Source: Rugamonas brunnea (GTDB lineage Bacteria > Pseudomonadota > Gammaproteobacteria > Burkholderiales > Burkholderiaceae_D). From it: 64,000 nucleotides of DNA. Below, in pieces: positions 34,234 through 43,283 of this stretch (position 1 is its first letter; the number at the start of each line of letters is the position of its first letter). Under the pieces are notes generated by a model. The model did no database searches and was not told the origin of the DNA. It saw only the letters and a program-made list of their open reading frames with translations. The stretch covers positions 1 through 64,000 of the forward strand of contig NZ_JACEZT010000015.1 in assembly GCF_014042345.1 (NCBI RefSeq), in the 5' to 3' direction. The position numbers and the translations under genes were made by a program.

Positions 34234-34898
34234 TATGCGGCCTCCTTCACGATGCGCTGTACGAAAATGCCGGGCGTGACGATCACTTCCGGGTCCAGTT
34301 CACCAAGCGCCACCACCTGGCGCACCTGGGCGATGGTGGTCTTGGCCGCCATCGCCATGATGGGGCCGAAGTTGCGGGCCGTTTTGCGGTACACCAGGTT
34401 GCCCCAGCGGTCGCCGCGCAGCGCCTTGATCAGCGCGAAGTCGGCGTGGATCGGCGACTCCAGCACATACATGCGGCCGTTGATCTCGCGCGTCTCCTTG
34501 CCCTCGGCCAGCAGCGTGCCGTAGCCGGTGGGCGAGAAGAAGCCGCCGATGCCGGCGCCGGCGGCGCGGATGCGTTCGGCCAGGTTGCCTTGCGGCGTCA
34601 GTTCCAGCTCGATCTTGCCGGCCCGGTACAGGGCGTCGAAGTGGTGCGAGTCGGCCTGGCGCGGGAACGAGCAGATGATCTTGCGCACCCGGCCCGCCGC
34701 CAGCAGCGCGGCCAGCCCCGTGTCTCCGTTGCCGGCGTTGTTGTTGACGATGGTGAGCTCGCGCGCGCCCTGCTCGATCAGCGCGTCGATCAGCGCCGAG
34801 GGCATGCCGGCATTGCCGAAGCCACCGATCATGACAGTCGCGCCGTCGTGCACATCGGCCACGGCGCGCTGTAGTGATTCAAAAGTTTTGTCGATCAT
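34233..34898 (-). CDS. pcaI: 3-oxoadipate CoA-transferase subunit A PcaI
   Basis: The 221-residue alpha subunit has the CoA-binding signature MIGGFGNAGMPSALIDAL, NNNAGNGDTGLAALL and FFSPTGYGT. Start ATG 34898 has GGCGGAA upstream. It heads the pcaIJF operon; its upstream region carries a PcaR-type operator shared with the divergent pcaR gene. Confidence 0.93.
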   Translation of the reverse strand: MIDKTFESLQRAVADVHDGATVMIGGFGNAGMPSALIDALIEQGARELTIVNNNAGNGDTGLAALLAAGRVRKIICSFPRQADSHHFDALYRAGKIELELTPQGNLAERIRAAGAGIGGFFSPTGYGTLLAEGKETREINGRMYVLESPIHADFALIKALRGDRWGNLVYRKTARNFGPIMAMAAKTTIAQVRQVVALGELDPEVIVTPGIFVQRIVKEAA

Positions 34899-34920
34899 AT
34901 TTCCGCCTTGATTTCCGAGT

Positions 34921-34956
34921 TGTGCGATTATCGAACTAATGATTGATAACCGCACA
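34921..34956. promoter_or_regulatory. PcaR-type operator in the pcaI-pcaR intergenic region
   Basis: An inverted repeat TGTGCGATTATC-N12-GATAACCGCACA (11 of 12 positions match between arms) lies 22 bp upstream of the pcaI start. The left arm continues as GTGCGATTATCGAAC, the reverse complement of the 15-bp site GTTCGATAATCGCAC that I recall for PcaR of Pseudomonas putida. Confidence 0.8.
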
Positions 34957-35034
34957 CTCAGTGTAATGAGGGTGAACCGTCGCGGTCAAGAAAAAAACAA
35001 CTATCGATTCCGGCGGCTGCATTAAAATCACGCC

Positions 35035-35877
35035 ATGTCCAAGACCACCAAAGCCATCCAACCGCCCGTCGCCGACCCGGCGCCGGAGCGCGAACCGACC
35101 ATCTCCGAGCAGATCGACGCCCTCACCGATCCCAGTTTCATGACCTCGCTGGCGCGTGGCCTGGCGGTGGTGCAGGCCTTCAGTGATTCGCGCAAGCCGC
35201 AGACCATTGCCAACATCAGCCAGAAGACGGGCATTCCCCGCGCGGCCGTGCGGCGCTGCCTGCACACGCTGCGCCAGCTCGGTTATGTCGACGCGGAGCT
35301 GAACAACTTCTCGCTGCGGCCCAAGGTACTCACGCTTGGCTATTCGTATCTGTCGTCCACGCCGCTCACGGTGTCGGCCCAGCCCTACCTGAACAACATC
35401 AGCCGCACCCTCAACGAATCGAGCTCGCTGGCCGTGCTGGACGACGACGAGGTGCTGTACGTGGCGCGCGCCGCCACGTCGCGCGTGATGTCGGTGGCGC
35501 TCAACACGGGCAGCCGGCTGCCGGCCTACTGCACCTCGCTGGGCCGCGTGCTGCTGGCCCATTTGCCGCCCGATGAACTGGACCAGTACCTGGCGCGCAC
35601 CAAGCTGCGGCCCATGACGGAGCACACCGTCACCTCCGTCAAGCGGCTGCGCGAAGTGCTGGCCGGCGTGCGCCAGGCTGGCTACGCCGTCAATGACGAG
35701 GAACTGGAACTGGGTCTGCGCTCGATCGCCGTGCCCGTGCGCGGCGCGTCCGGCAAGGTGCTGGCGGCGCTGAACGTGGGCGCGCAAGCGGCCCGCGTCA
35801 GCGTCCAGCAACTGGAGCAGGAATTCCTGCCGGTGCTGCAACGCGGGGCGCAGGAGCTGGCCATTCTGCTGCCTTAG
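35035..35877 (+). CDS. pcaR: IclR-family regulator PcaR
   Basis: The 280-residue regulator has an N-terminal winged helix (LARGLAVVQAFSD, ANISQKTGIPRAAVRRCLHTLRQLGY) and an IclR effector domain (LNESSSLAVLDDDEVLYVARAA, LPAYCTSLGRVLLAHLPPDEL, VNDEELELGLRSIAVPVRGASG). It belongs to the PcaR/PobR/CatR-IclR group that senses beta-ketoadipate or protocatechuate-type acids. It is divergent from pcaIJF with 136 bp between starts, and the spacer holds an operator of this class. Confidence 0.9.
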   Translation: MSKTTKAIQPPVADPAPEREPTISEQIDALTDPSFMTSLARGLAVVQAFSDSRKPQTIANISQKTGIPRAAVRRCLHTLRQLGYVDAELNNFSLRPKVLTLGYSYLSSTPLTVSAQPYLNNISRTLNESSSLAVLDDDEVLYVARAATSRVMSVALNTGSRLPAYCTSLGRVLLAHLPPDELDQYLARTKLRPMTEHTVTSVKRLREVLAGVRQAGYAVNDEELELGLRSIAVPVRGASGKVLAALNVGAQAARVSVQQLEQEFLPVLQRGAQELAILLP

Positions 35878-35883
35878 CGGATA

Positions 35884-35963
35884 CGTCGTTCCCGCGCAGG
35901 CGGGAACCTATAGCCAACGTACTTAGACGCTCAGCATGGGTTCCCGCGTTGGCGGGAACGACG
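35884..35963. repeat. REPIN-like double palindrome
   Basis: Two inverted REP-like units (TTCCCGCGCAGGCGGGAA and TTCCCGCGTTGGCGGGAA) face each other, bounded by CGTCGTTCCCGC at the left and GCGGGAACGACG at the right. The 80-bp element sits between convergent pcaR and porin genes, 6 bp after the pcaR stop codon, where it may also work as a bidirectional terminator. Confidence 0.75.
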
Positions 35964-35982
35964 AGTTACTGGCCCTGGCCGC

Positions 35983-37074
35983 TCAGAACGTGTGCCGCAA
36001 GCCCGCCATCACGCCGTTCTGCGACCGGCCCACACCCACCGTACCGCCCGCATCGAGCGCGATGGCCGACAGGCCGCTGTTCTTCATGTGCCCCACGCTG
36101 CCATAGACCGCCGTGCGCTTGGACAGGTAGTAGCTCAAACGCGCCACCAGCATCGTCGCATCGGCATCACTGTGCTTCACGTCGCGTTTGGCCACCTGCG
36201 CGTCGAGCGTGGCCTGCGGTGCCACCGGATAGCTGACGCCGAAGTAGTACAGATCCGATTCCGTCAGCCCGGTGGCCGCGTGCGTGGTGCGTTCCACCAC
36301 ACCGCCCGCCAGCTTGGCCGCGCCGGCCATGAAGTAGCCGTTCACGGTCACGCGGCGGTCGCTGTTGTCGCTGCTGGTCAGGCCATTGGCCGCGCCCACG
36401 TTGCCGTACATGATGTCGTAGGAAGCATTGAGACCGTATGCCTTGGTCTCGTAGCCGAGCAGGCCCGTGATCTGGCGGCAGGCTTTGGCGTTGCCGGGCA
36501 CTTCACCGGGGCAGTTGGTGGCGGACGGACCGCCGGCGGCCGAGCCATCGCGCCCCGTGCTGTAGGTGGCGCCCACCACCACATCGTTGAAGTAGCCCAG
36601 GTAGCCGATCGCGTTATCACTGCGCGCATTGGGCAGGTACGGGTCGATGCTGTTAATCGAGAACAGGTTTGGTCCCAGCACGTCCGACTTGGTCAAGGCA
36701 ATGTAGGTCATATTGATCTGGCGGCCCAGCGTCAGCGTGCCGTAACGCCCCTTCAGGCCCACCGACGCCTGGCGTCCGAACAGGCGGTTGCCCTGCCCCA
36801 TGCTGCCGGTGTCCATCGCCAGGCCAGATTCCAGCGTGAACACGGCCTGCAGGCCATCGCCCAGATCCTCGGCGCCACGGAAACCCAGCCGCGACGGGAA
36901 AGAGCCCGTCAGCGAGGGCATCTTGGTCACCGCGTCGCCTGCAGCGTTGGTGTTGGTCATGTGGGCCAGGCCCGTGTCCAGCAGGCCGTAGACGGTGACG
37001 GTACTTTGCGCCATGGCGCCGCTCGCGGTGGTTGCAGCCAACAGCGCGAGTGCGCAACGGATCGTGTTTTTCAT
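35983..37074 (-). CDS. Outer-membrane porin (Porin_4 type), PcaR-regulon candidate
   Basis: The 363-residue protein has a signal peptide (ALALLAATTASGAMA) and a 16-strand Gram-negative porin pattern: SSVTVYGLLDTGLAHM-like start, SRLGFRGAEDLGDGLQAVF, FGRQASVGLKGRYGTLTLGRQ, and a terminal aromatic in GLRHTF. The upstream region carries an inverted repeat nearly identical to the one at pcaI, so the porin is probably induced with the pca genes and admits aromatic acids. Confidence 0.9.
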   Translation of the reverse strand: MKNTIRCALALLAATTASGAMAQSTVTVYGLLDTGLAHMTNTNAAGDAVTKMPSLTGSFPSRLGFRGAEDLGDGLQAVFTLESGLAMDTGSMGQGNRLFGRQASVGLKGRYGTLTLGRQINMTYIALTKSDVLGPNLFSINSIDPYLPNARSDNAIGYLGYFNDVVVGATYSTGRDGSAAGGPSATNCPGEVPGNAKACRQITGLLGYETKAYGLNASYDIMYGNVGAANGLTSSDNSDRRVTVNGYFMAGAAKLAGGVVERTTHAATGLTESDLYYFGVSYPVAPQATLDAQVAKRDVKHSDADATMLVARLSYYLSKRTAVYGSVGHMKNSGLSAIALDAGGTVGVGRSQNGVMAGLRHTF

Positions 37075-37097
37075 GCTTTGCTCCTTGGTTATTATGG

Positions 37098-37133
37098 TGT
37101 GCGATAACCGCCCAATGGGTTGTTAATCGCACA
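37098..37133 (-). promoter_or_regulatory. Second PcaR-type operator, upstream of the porin gene
   Basis: TGTGCGATAACC-N12-GTTAATCGCACA has the same 12-12-12 layout as the pcaI operator (10 of 12 positions match between arms). It starts 24 bp upstream of the porin ATG. Confidence 0.75.
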
Positions 37134-37268
37134 TTGATTCGCTACTATGGGCGGGCACAACCACTTTCAAGACAGTGCACATCCCCCGCCCGCACCGCCC
37201 GCCGCATGGCGCGCGGCCATGCGGATCACACTCAGTTCCAAGCACGGCAACCTCAGAGGAGATACACC

Positions 37269-37724
37269 ATGACGATACAAAAACTGCTGACCCTCGCAAC
37301 GCTGGCGGCAGCCGCCACCACCATCGCCCCGGCGGCGCTGGCGACGCCGGAAGACAGCGTCCAGCAACTGGTCAAGAAGGCCATCGGCCACCTGAAGGCC
37401 AGCGGTCTGCAGCAGGCCTGCGCCGATTTCGGCGACCCGGCCAAGGGCTACATGGCCGGCGAATCCTATGTCTTCATCCAGGACATGCACGCCAAAATGG
37501 TGTGCAATCCGTCCAATCCACGCATCGTCGGCAAGGACCTGTCCGAGCTGCGCGACACCGACGGCGTCGCCTTCAGCAGCGACATGGTGCGCATCGCCAA
37601 GGCATCCGGCAGCGGCTGGGTCGAATACAAATGGGTCAACCCGGCCACCAAGCAGCTGCAGAAGAAGAAGTCCTATGTCGAGCGCAGCGACGACTACGTG
37701 GTCGGTTCCGGCTTCTACAAGTAA
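37269..37724 (+). CDS. Periplasmic single Cache domain protein
   Basis: The 151-residue protein has a signal peptide (TLATLAAAATTIAPAALA) followed by a soluble Cache_2-like domain (LKASGLQQACADFGDPAKGYMAGESYVFIQDMHAKMVCNP, NPRIVGKDLSELRD, SGWVEYKWVNPATKQLQKK). Such stand-alone periplasmic Cache proteins bind small acids or act as accessory binding proteins. The site beside aromatic acid transporters suggests an aromatic-acid ligand, but this is inference. Confidence 0.75.
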   Translation: MTIQKLLTLATLAAAATTIAPAALATPEDSVQQLVKKAIGHLKASGLQQACADFGDPAKGYMAGESYVFIQDMHAKMVCNPSNPRIVGKDLSELRDTDGVAFSSDMVRIAKASGSGWVEYKWVNPATKQLQKKKSYVERSDDYVVGSGFYK

Positions 37725-37760
37725 GCCGGGACACCGTCACCGCCGCTGCTCCGCTGTTCC

Positions 37761-39119
37761 TCAGGCAGCGGCGGTGCGCAAGCCGCCCTCGCCCTCGCGT
37801 ACTTCCTTGATGGCCGACGCCGAGCGGCCATGCCGGATCAGCGACACGGCGATCGTCGCGATCACGGCCGGGATGGAAATGGCCATGAAGTTCTGTTCCA
37901 GCGGCAGCGCCAGGCCGACCAGCGTGCCGATGGCGATCGGTGCGATGATCGCGCCGCTGCGGCCCACACCGGAGGCCCAGCCGATGCCGGTGGAACGGAC
38001 CGCCGTCGGATAGAACTGGCCCGCATAGGCATAGGTGACGATCTGGGTGCCGATGGTGGAGGCGCCGGCCAGGCCGACCAGCACGAACAAGGCAGCCGTG
38101 GGCACCTTGAAGCCCAGCAGCGTGATCGACACGGCGGCCAGCGCGTACATGCCCACCAGGACGTACTTGATGTGGAAACGGTCGGCCAGCCAGCCGCCGC
38201 CGATGGCGCCGATCACGGCGCCGAAGTTCAGCACCAGCACGAAGGTCAGCGCGGAACCGAGGCTGTAGCCGGCATTGGCCATCAGCTTGGTCAGCCAGGA
38301 ACTGAGCGCATACACCATGAACAGGCACATGAAGAAAGCCACCCAGAACATGACGGTGCTGAAGCCGCGGCCATCCTGGAACAGCTTGCGGATCGGGGCG
38401 CCCTCGATCTTGTCGTGCGCCGCCACCACGAACTGGTCACGCTCGCCCGGCAGGTAGCCCGGCGCGATGCGCGTGAGGATCTGCTTGAGCTCTCCCGTGC
38501 GCTGGTGACGGATCAGGAACGGCATCGATTCCGGCAAGCCTTTCAGGATGAACGGGATCAGCACCACCGGCGCGCCGGCGGCCAGGAACACGGACGACCA
38601 GCCGTAAGACTCGATCAGTCCCTTGCCCAGCAAGGCCGCCAGCATGCCGCCCACCGCATAGCCGCTGAACATCAGCGTGACCATGGTGGCGCGGATTTTG
38701 CGCGGCGAGTATTCCGTCATCTGCGCCACCACATTCGGCATGACGCCGCCGATGCCCAGGCCGGCCAGGAAGCGCATGGCACTGAACACGTAAGGGTCCT
38801 GCGTCAACCCCGCTGCCGCCGTGAACACGCTGAACAGGGCCAGGCAGATGGCGATGGCGTGGCGGCGGCCGATGCGGTCGGCGACGGTGCCGAGGAAGAT
38901 GGCGCCGAACATCATGCCGAACAGGGCCGAACTGACCATGAAGCCCGCGTTCTGGGCCGTCACGCCCATCGCCTTCATGATCGACGGCAGCGCGATACCG
39001 GCGACGGCCAGGTCGTAACCGTCGCAGATAATGATGATGGCGCACCACGCCAGCACGCCGGCATGGAAGCGGTTGAAGCGCGCCCCGTCGGCAAGTTTGT
39101 GGACATCGATTTGCTGCAT
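37761..39119 (-). CDS. Aromatic acid:H+ symporter (AAHS, BenK-like MFS)
   Basis: The 452-residue protein has twelve membrane helices and AAHS motifs: VLAWCAIIIICDGYDLAVAG with the DGYD charge site, GTVADRIGRRHAI in loop 2-3 and PNVVAQMTEYSPRKIRATM in the middle. It most likely imports benzoate or a related acid. It has a strong GGGAGG site before ATG 39119 and lies 129 bp downstream of benE, probably last in the cat-ben operon. Confidence 0.87.
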   Translation of the reverse strand: MQQIDVHKLADGARFNRFHAGVLAWCAIIIICDGYDLAVAGIALPSIMKAMGVTAQNAGFMVSSALFGMMFGAIFLGTVADRIGRRHAIAICLALFSVFTAAAGLTQDPYVFSAMRFLAGLGIGGVMPNVVAQMTEYSPRKIRATMVTLMFSGYAVGGMLAALLGKGLIESYGWSSVFLAAGAPVVLIPFILKGLPESMPFLIRHQRTGELKQILTRIAPGYLPGERDQFVVAAHDKIEGAPIRKLFQDGRGFSTVMFWVAFFMCLFMVYALSSWLTKLMANAGYSLGSALTFVLVLNFGAVIGAIGGGWLADRFHIKYVLVGMYALAAVSITLLGFKVPTAALFVLVGLAGASTIGTQIVTYAYAGQFYPTAVRSTGIGWASGVGRSGAIIAPIAIGTLVGLALPLEQNFMAISIPAVIATIAVSLIRHGRSASAIKEVREGEGGLRTAAA

Positions 39120-39248
39120 GATAGCTGCCTCCCTTGTGTTGTAGGTGTGTGGGTACTGCGGTGAAAAAGACGATCGAACAGGGTGGCCCACGCCGCCGGG
39201 GCATGGGTCACGCGATTTGGACTTGCTGGTTTGGCTGACTGCGTTGGC

Positions 39249-40523
39249 TTACTTCGGCGCGGCGGCAACCGGCGGCGGGTCGGCCCGCAACAGGCGGTGC
39301 GCAATGACGCCGATCAGGATGCCCCAGAACGCCGAGCCCAGGCCGAGGAAGGTCATGCCGGAAGCCGTGGCCAGGAAGGTCAGCACGGCGGCATCGCGTT
39401 CCGGCGCGGAGGCGATATGGACCAGGTTGACCGTGACCGGCCCCAGCAGGGCCAGCCCGGCCAGCGTGACGATCAGTTCATGGGGCAAGGCGCCGAACAG
39501 CATCACGACCGAGCCGCCGCAGGCGCCGGCCAGCAGGTAGAACAAGCCGTTCGAGATGCCGGCGATGTAGCGTTTGGCCGGGTCTTCGTGCGCGTCGCGG
39601 CCCGTGCACATGGCGGCCGTGATGGCGGCGATGGCGATGGTGATGCCGCCCACCAGCGCCGTCGCCAGCGAAGCCAGGCTGTTGACGACGATGATGGAAC
39701 GCACCGGGCTGTCATAGCCGCTGGAGCGCAGGATGGCCATGCCGGGCAGGTACTGGCCGGTCAGCGTCGTCAGCACCAGCGGCAAGGCCAGGCTGAAGGT
39801 GCTGGTCCACGACCACGACGGCGCGATGAACTGCGGCGTGACCAGCTCGAAACGCACGCCGGAAAAATGGGTCTGCCCCGTCAGGCCCGCGATGGCGGCG
39901 CCCGTGACGAGCAGCAGCACCACGCAGTAACGGGGGAACAGGCGCTTGTAGACGAGGAAGGACACGATCATGCCGCCGGTGAGCAGCGGCAGCGTGCTAC
40001 TGCCTTTGAACGCATTCAGGCCGAACGGCAGCAGGATGCCCGCCATCATGCCGCTGGCGATGCCCTTGGGGATGTGCGCCATCAGCCGGTTGAAGCCACC
40101 CGACAGGCCGATGATCAGCAACAGCACGGCGGCGGTGATGTAGGCGCCCACCGCCTCGTGGATGGACAGGCCGGGGAACAGCGGGATCAGCAGCGCCGTG
40201 CCGGGCGCCGACCAGGCCGTGATGACGGGCGCCTTCATCACCCAGCTCAGCAAAATGCCCGACACGGCCGCGCCGATGGCGATGCCCCACACCCACGAGG
40301 CGAACATTTCATTCGACAGGTGCGCGGCCTGGGCGGCCTGGTAGAAGATGGTCAGCGGGCCGGCAAGCGACACCAGCACGGCCAGAAAGCCGGCGGCGAC
40401 GGCGGAGATGGACCAGTCAGCGAACCACCCGGACCTGCGCGCGCCAACCGCGCGGTCATTGGATGGTTCCGGTATCTCGTCGGGGCGCAACGGCTCCTGC
40501 CTGCGCTGGGCGTTTGGATGCAT
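39249..40523 (-). CDS. benE: Benzoate/H+ symporter BenE
   Basis: The 424-residue inner-membrane protein matches BenE: ISAVAAGFLAVLVSLAGPLTIFYQAA, SWVMKAPVITAWSAPGTALL, NRLMAHIPKGIASGMMAG, FELVTPQFIAPSW. It has about 11-12 helices. It starts after AGGAGA and lies downstream of pcaD in the long catabolic operon. With the AAHS protein it gives two benzoate uptake routes. Confidence 0.92.
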   Translation of the reverse strand: MHPNAQRRQEPLRPDEIPEPSNDRAVGARRSGWFADWSISAVAAGFLAVLVSLAGPLTIFYQAAQAAHLSNEMFASWVWGIAIGAAVSGILLSWVMKAPVITAWSAPGTALLIPLFPGLSIHEAVGAYITAAVLLLIIGLSGGFNRLMAHIPKGIASGMMAGILLPFGLNAFKGSSTLPLLTGGMIVSFLVYKRLFPRYCVVLLLVTGAAIAGLTGQTHFSGVRFELVTPQFIAPSWSWTSTFSLALPLVLTTLTGQYLPGMAILRSSGYDSPVRSIIVVNSLASLATALVGGITIAIAAITAAMCTGRDAHEDPAKRYIAGISNGLFYLLAGACGGSVVMLFGALPHELIVTLAGLALLGPVTVNLVHIASAPERDAAVLTFLATASGMTFLGLGSAFWGILIGVIAHRLLRADPPPVAAAPK

Positions 40524-40618
40524 CGGTGTCTCCTGCTGTCGTTATGGTTGGCCGCCGGTTATGGGTGGCGGTCCGTTCACGGCGGCTTGTGCCGCCGCTT
40601 GTCTGTTGCCCTGCTGTT

Positions 40619-41398
40619 TCAGGCGGCCAGGAAGCGCGACAAGGCCTCGCTGAACGCCGGTGCCGCCTCGATGTTCGAAATATGCGACGCCGCCAGCGTC
40701 ACCAGCCGCGCGTCCGGGATAGCCTCGCGCATGGCCTGCGCATCGGCCACCGTCGTCACCGGATCGGCCGCCCCGGCGATGATCAGCGTGGGCACGCGGA
40801 TTTCCCCCAACTGCGCGCGCAGGTCGGCCAAGGCCAGCGCTTCGCAGCAGGCCGCGTAGCCTTCCGCACTGCCGGCGCGCAGCGTTTCGGCCAGCGCCGT
40901 CACCGTCAACGGGTCCTGCGTGGCAAAGTCCGGCGTGAACCAGCGCCCCGGCGCGCCGGCGGCGATGCCGTCCAGCCCTTCCCTGCGCGCCAGCGCGGCA
41001 CGCTCGCGCCAGCCGGCCTCGGTGCCGATGCGGGCCGCCGAATTGGCGATCACCAGCTTGCGCAGCCGCTGCCGCGCGTGGATGCCCAGCCACTGCGCCG
41101 TGGCGCCACCCATCGAGATGCCGCAGAAATGGGCGCGTTCGATGTCGAGATGGTCGAGCACCGCCAGCGCATCCTGCCCCAGCTGCGCCAGGCTGTACGG
41201 CCCGGGCGGCGCGGCGGACCGGCCATGGCCGCGCGTGTCGTAACGGATCATGCGGAACTGGCCGCGCAGGCTGTTGACCTGTAGCTGCCACATGCGCCAG
41301 TCCGTGCCGAGCGAGTTGGAGAACATCAGCGCCGGCAAGCGGGGATCGCCCTCTGTTTCAAAATGGATCTCGGTGTCGGTGGTACGAACGACTGGCAT
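40619..41398 (-). CDS. pcaD: 3-oxoadipate enol-lactonase PcaD
   Basis: The 259-residue alpha/beta hydrolase has the PcaD start (TEIHFETEGDPRLPALMFSNSLGTDWRMW), nucleophile elbow GISMGGATAQWLG, acid in GAADPVT and the catalytic His in LAASHISNIE. It hydrolyses beta-ketoadipate enol-lactone to beta-ketoadipate. It sits 28 bp after benD in the operon and links the catechol branch to pcaIJF. Confidence 0.92.
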   Translation of the reverse strand: MPVVRTTDTEIHFETEGDPRLPALMFSNSLGTDWRMWQLQVNSLRGQFRMIRYDTRGHGRSAAPPGPYSLAQLGQDALAVLDHLDIERAHFCGISMGGATAQWLGIHARQRLRKLVIANSAARIGTEAGWRERAALARREGLDGIAAGAPGRWFTPDFATQDPLTVTALAETLRAGSAEGYAACCEALALADLRAQLGEIRVPTLIIAGAADPVTTVADAQAMREAIPDARLVTLAASHISNIEAAPAFSEALSRFLAA

Positions 41399-41426
41399 GA
41401 ACTGGCTCCTGCTGCAAAAAGATGGA

Positions 41427-42209
41427 TTAACCCTGGTCGCCGCCACCGACCGGCAGCACGGTGCCGGTGATGTAGGACGCTTCGCTCGACGCGAGGAACA
41501 GGATGGCGCGCACTTGCTCATCGATGGTGCCGTAGCGGTGCATCAGGCTGCTGGCCACGGTCTGGTCCACGATGCCCTGGTACCACTCCTGCTCCTGCGC
41601 GCTGAGCGGCTTCTCGTTGCGCGGGATGCGGCGCGGCGGCGCCTCAGTGCCGCCGGTGGCCACCGCGTTGACGCGGATGCCATCCTGCGCGTGTTCCATC
41701 GCCAGGCTGGCCGTCATGGCGTTGACGCCGCCCTTGGATGCCGCATACGGAATGCGGTAGATGCTGCGGGTGGCGATCGAAGAGACGTTGACGATCACGC
41801 CCTGCTTGCGCGCCACCATGTCCGGCAGCACGGCGCGGCAGCACCACAGCGTCGGGAACAGCGAACGCCGCACCTCGGCCTCGATCTGCTCGGGCGTGTA
41901 TTCCTGGTAGGGCTGGGCCCAGATGGTGCCGCCCACATTGTTGATCAGCACATCGACCCGGCCGTAGGCGGCCAGCGACGCCGCCACCAACTGTTCGGCG
42001 CCGGCCCAAGTCTCCAGGTCCACCCTGGACACCAGCGCCAGCGCGCCCAGCGCCTGCACTTCGGCCGCCACTTCTTCCACCAACTGCGAGCGGTCGGCCA
42101 GCACCAGCTGCGCGCCCTCCTGCGCCAGCGCCAGCGCCACACCCCGGCCTATGCCCTGGGCCGCGCCCGTGACGATGACCACCTGTCCTTCAAAACGTCG
42201 CGCGCTCAT
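41427..42209 (-). CDS. benD: Benzoate cis-diol dehydrogenase BenD
   Basis: The 260-residue short-chain dehydrogenase has the NAD motif TGAAQGIGRG, NNVGG, Ser in NVSSIATRS and catalytic YAASK. It oxidises and decarboxylates the benzoate cis-diol to catechol. Its ATG overlaps the benC stop codon (ATGA). Confidence 0.93.
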   Translation of the reverse strand: MSARRFEGQVVIVTGAAQGIGRGVALALAQEGAQLVLADRSQLVEEVAAEVQALGALALVSRVDLETWAGAEQLVAASLAAYGRVDVLINNVGGTIWAQPYQEYTPEQIEAEVRRSLFPTLWCCRAVLPDMVARKQGVIVNVSSIATRSIYRIPYAASKGGVNAMTASLAMEHAQDGIRVNAVATGGTEAPPRRIPRNEKPLSAQEQEWYQGIVDQTVASSLMHRYGTIDEQVRAILFLASSEASYITGTVLPVGGGDQG

Positions 42210-43231
42210 GCTGCCACCTCGCTGCTGGCCGAGAACTTCTCGAAATAGAAATTAGCCGGGGTCACGCCGCATTCGGCCAGCCAGCGCCGCACCGCGTCCA
42301 CCATCGGCACCGGGCCGCAAAGGTACAGATCGACGTCGCCACCGTTCAGCCATGCCGGATCGACGTGTTGGGTCACATAGCCCTTGCGCGGATGGGGACT
42401 ATCGACCGACGCCACCACCGTGCGGTAGCTGAACTGCGGGTGGCTGGCCGCGATGCGTTCCAGGTGGTCGAGCGCGACCAGGTCCACGTCGTTGGTGACA
42501 CCGAACACCATGCGCACCGGCTGGCGGAAGCCGCTGGCCGCCAATACCTGCAACATCGACAGGAACGGCGCGATGCCCGTGCCGCCGGCCAGCAGCAGCA
42601 ACGGGCGCTTCACTTCGCGCAGGTAGAAGCTGCCGTAGGGGCCGGAGAACGAGATCGGCTGGCCGACCTGCGCATCGTGCGCCAGGAAGGTGCTCATGCG
42701 GCCCTGCGGCACGTTGCGCACCACGAAGTCGTAACGGCGCGATCCGGGCGCGGAGCTGAACGAATAGGAGCGCGTGAGCGAGGTGCCCGGCACTTCGACG
42801 TTCACGTACTGGCCGGACAGGAAGCCCACGTCGGCGCCCTCCTCCAGTTCGATCGAAAAGCCCAGCGTCGTCTCCGACAGGCGCTTGACCTGCGCCAGGC
42901 TGCCGTCGTAACGGGACACGCCCGTCTTGCAGGCCGCCGAGGTGGCGGGGATGCGCACCACGCAGTCCGAGGTCGGCTTCATCTGGCAGGCCAGCACGTG
43001 GCGCTGGGCCGCTTCCTCCGGCGTCAGCGCGTCCTCGATGTAGCTCGACTCGGGCATGTCGTAGCTGCCCGACTCGCACAAGCCGCGGCAGGTGCCGCAC
43101 GCGCCATCGCGGCAATCGAGCGGAATGTTGACCTTCTGGCGGTATGCGGCGTCGGCCAGCTTTTCATTGTCGTTGCAAGAAATGAAGCGGGTCACCCCGT
43201 CTTCGAATTGCAGTGCGATGCGGTAGCTCAT
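42206..43231 (-). CDS. benC: Benzoate 1,2-dioxygenase reductase BenC
   Basis: The 341-residue reductase has an N-terminal plant-type [2Fe-2S] ferredoxin domain (CRDGACGTCRGLCESG and LACQMKPTSDC), an FAD domain (RSYSFSSAPGS) and an NADH domain (LAGGTGIAPFLSMLQ, YLCGPVPMVDAVRRWL). It passes electrons from NADH to the BenAB oxygenase. Confidence 0.95.
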   Translation of the reverse strand: MSYRIALQFEDGVTRFISCNDNEKLADAAYRQKVNIPLDCRDGACGTCRGLCESGSYDMPESSYIEDALTPEEAAQRHVLACQMKPTSDCVVRIPATSAACKTGVSRYDGSLAQVKRLSETTLGFSIELEEGADVGFLSGQYVNVEVPGTSLTRSYSFSSAPGSRRYDFVVRNVPQGRMSTFLAHDAQVGQPISFSGPYGSFYLREVKRPLLLLAGGTGIAPFLSMLQVLAASGFRQPVRMVFGVTNDVDLVALDHLERIAASHPQFSYRTVVASVDSPHPRKGYVTQHVDPAWLNGGDVDLYLCGPVPMVDAVRRWLAECGVTPANFYFEKFSASSEVAA

Positions 43232-43283
43232 CGTCTGTCTCCCAGTTTCTGTTGCGGTATGGCGGTTGCGGCGGTCTTGCGTC

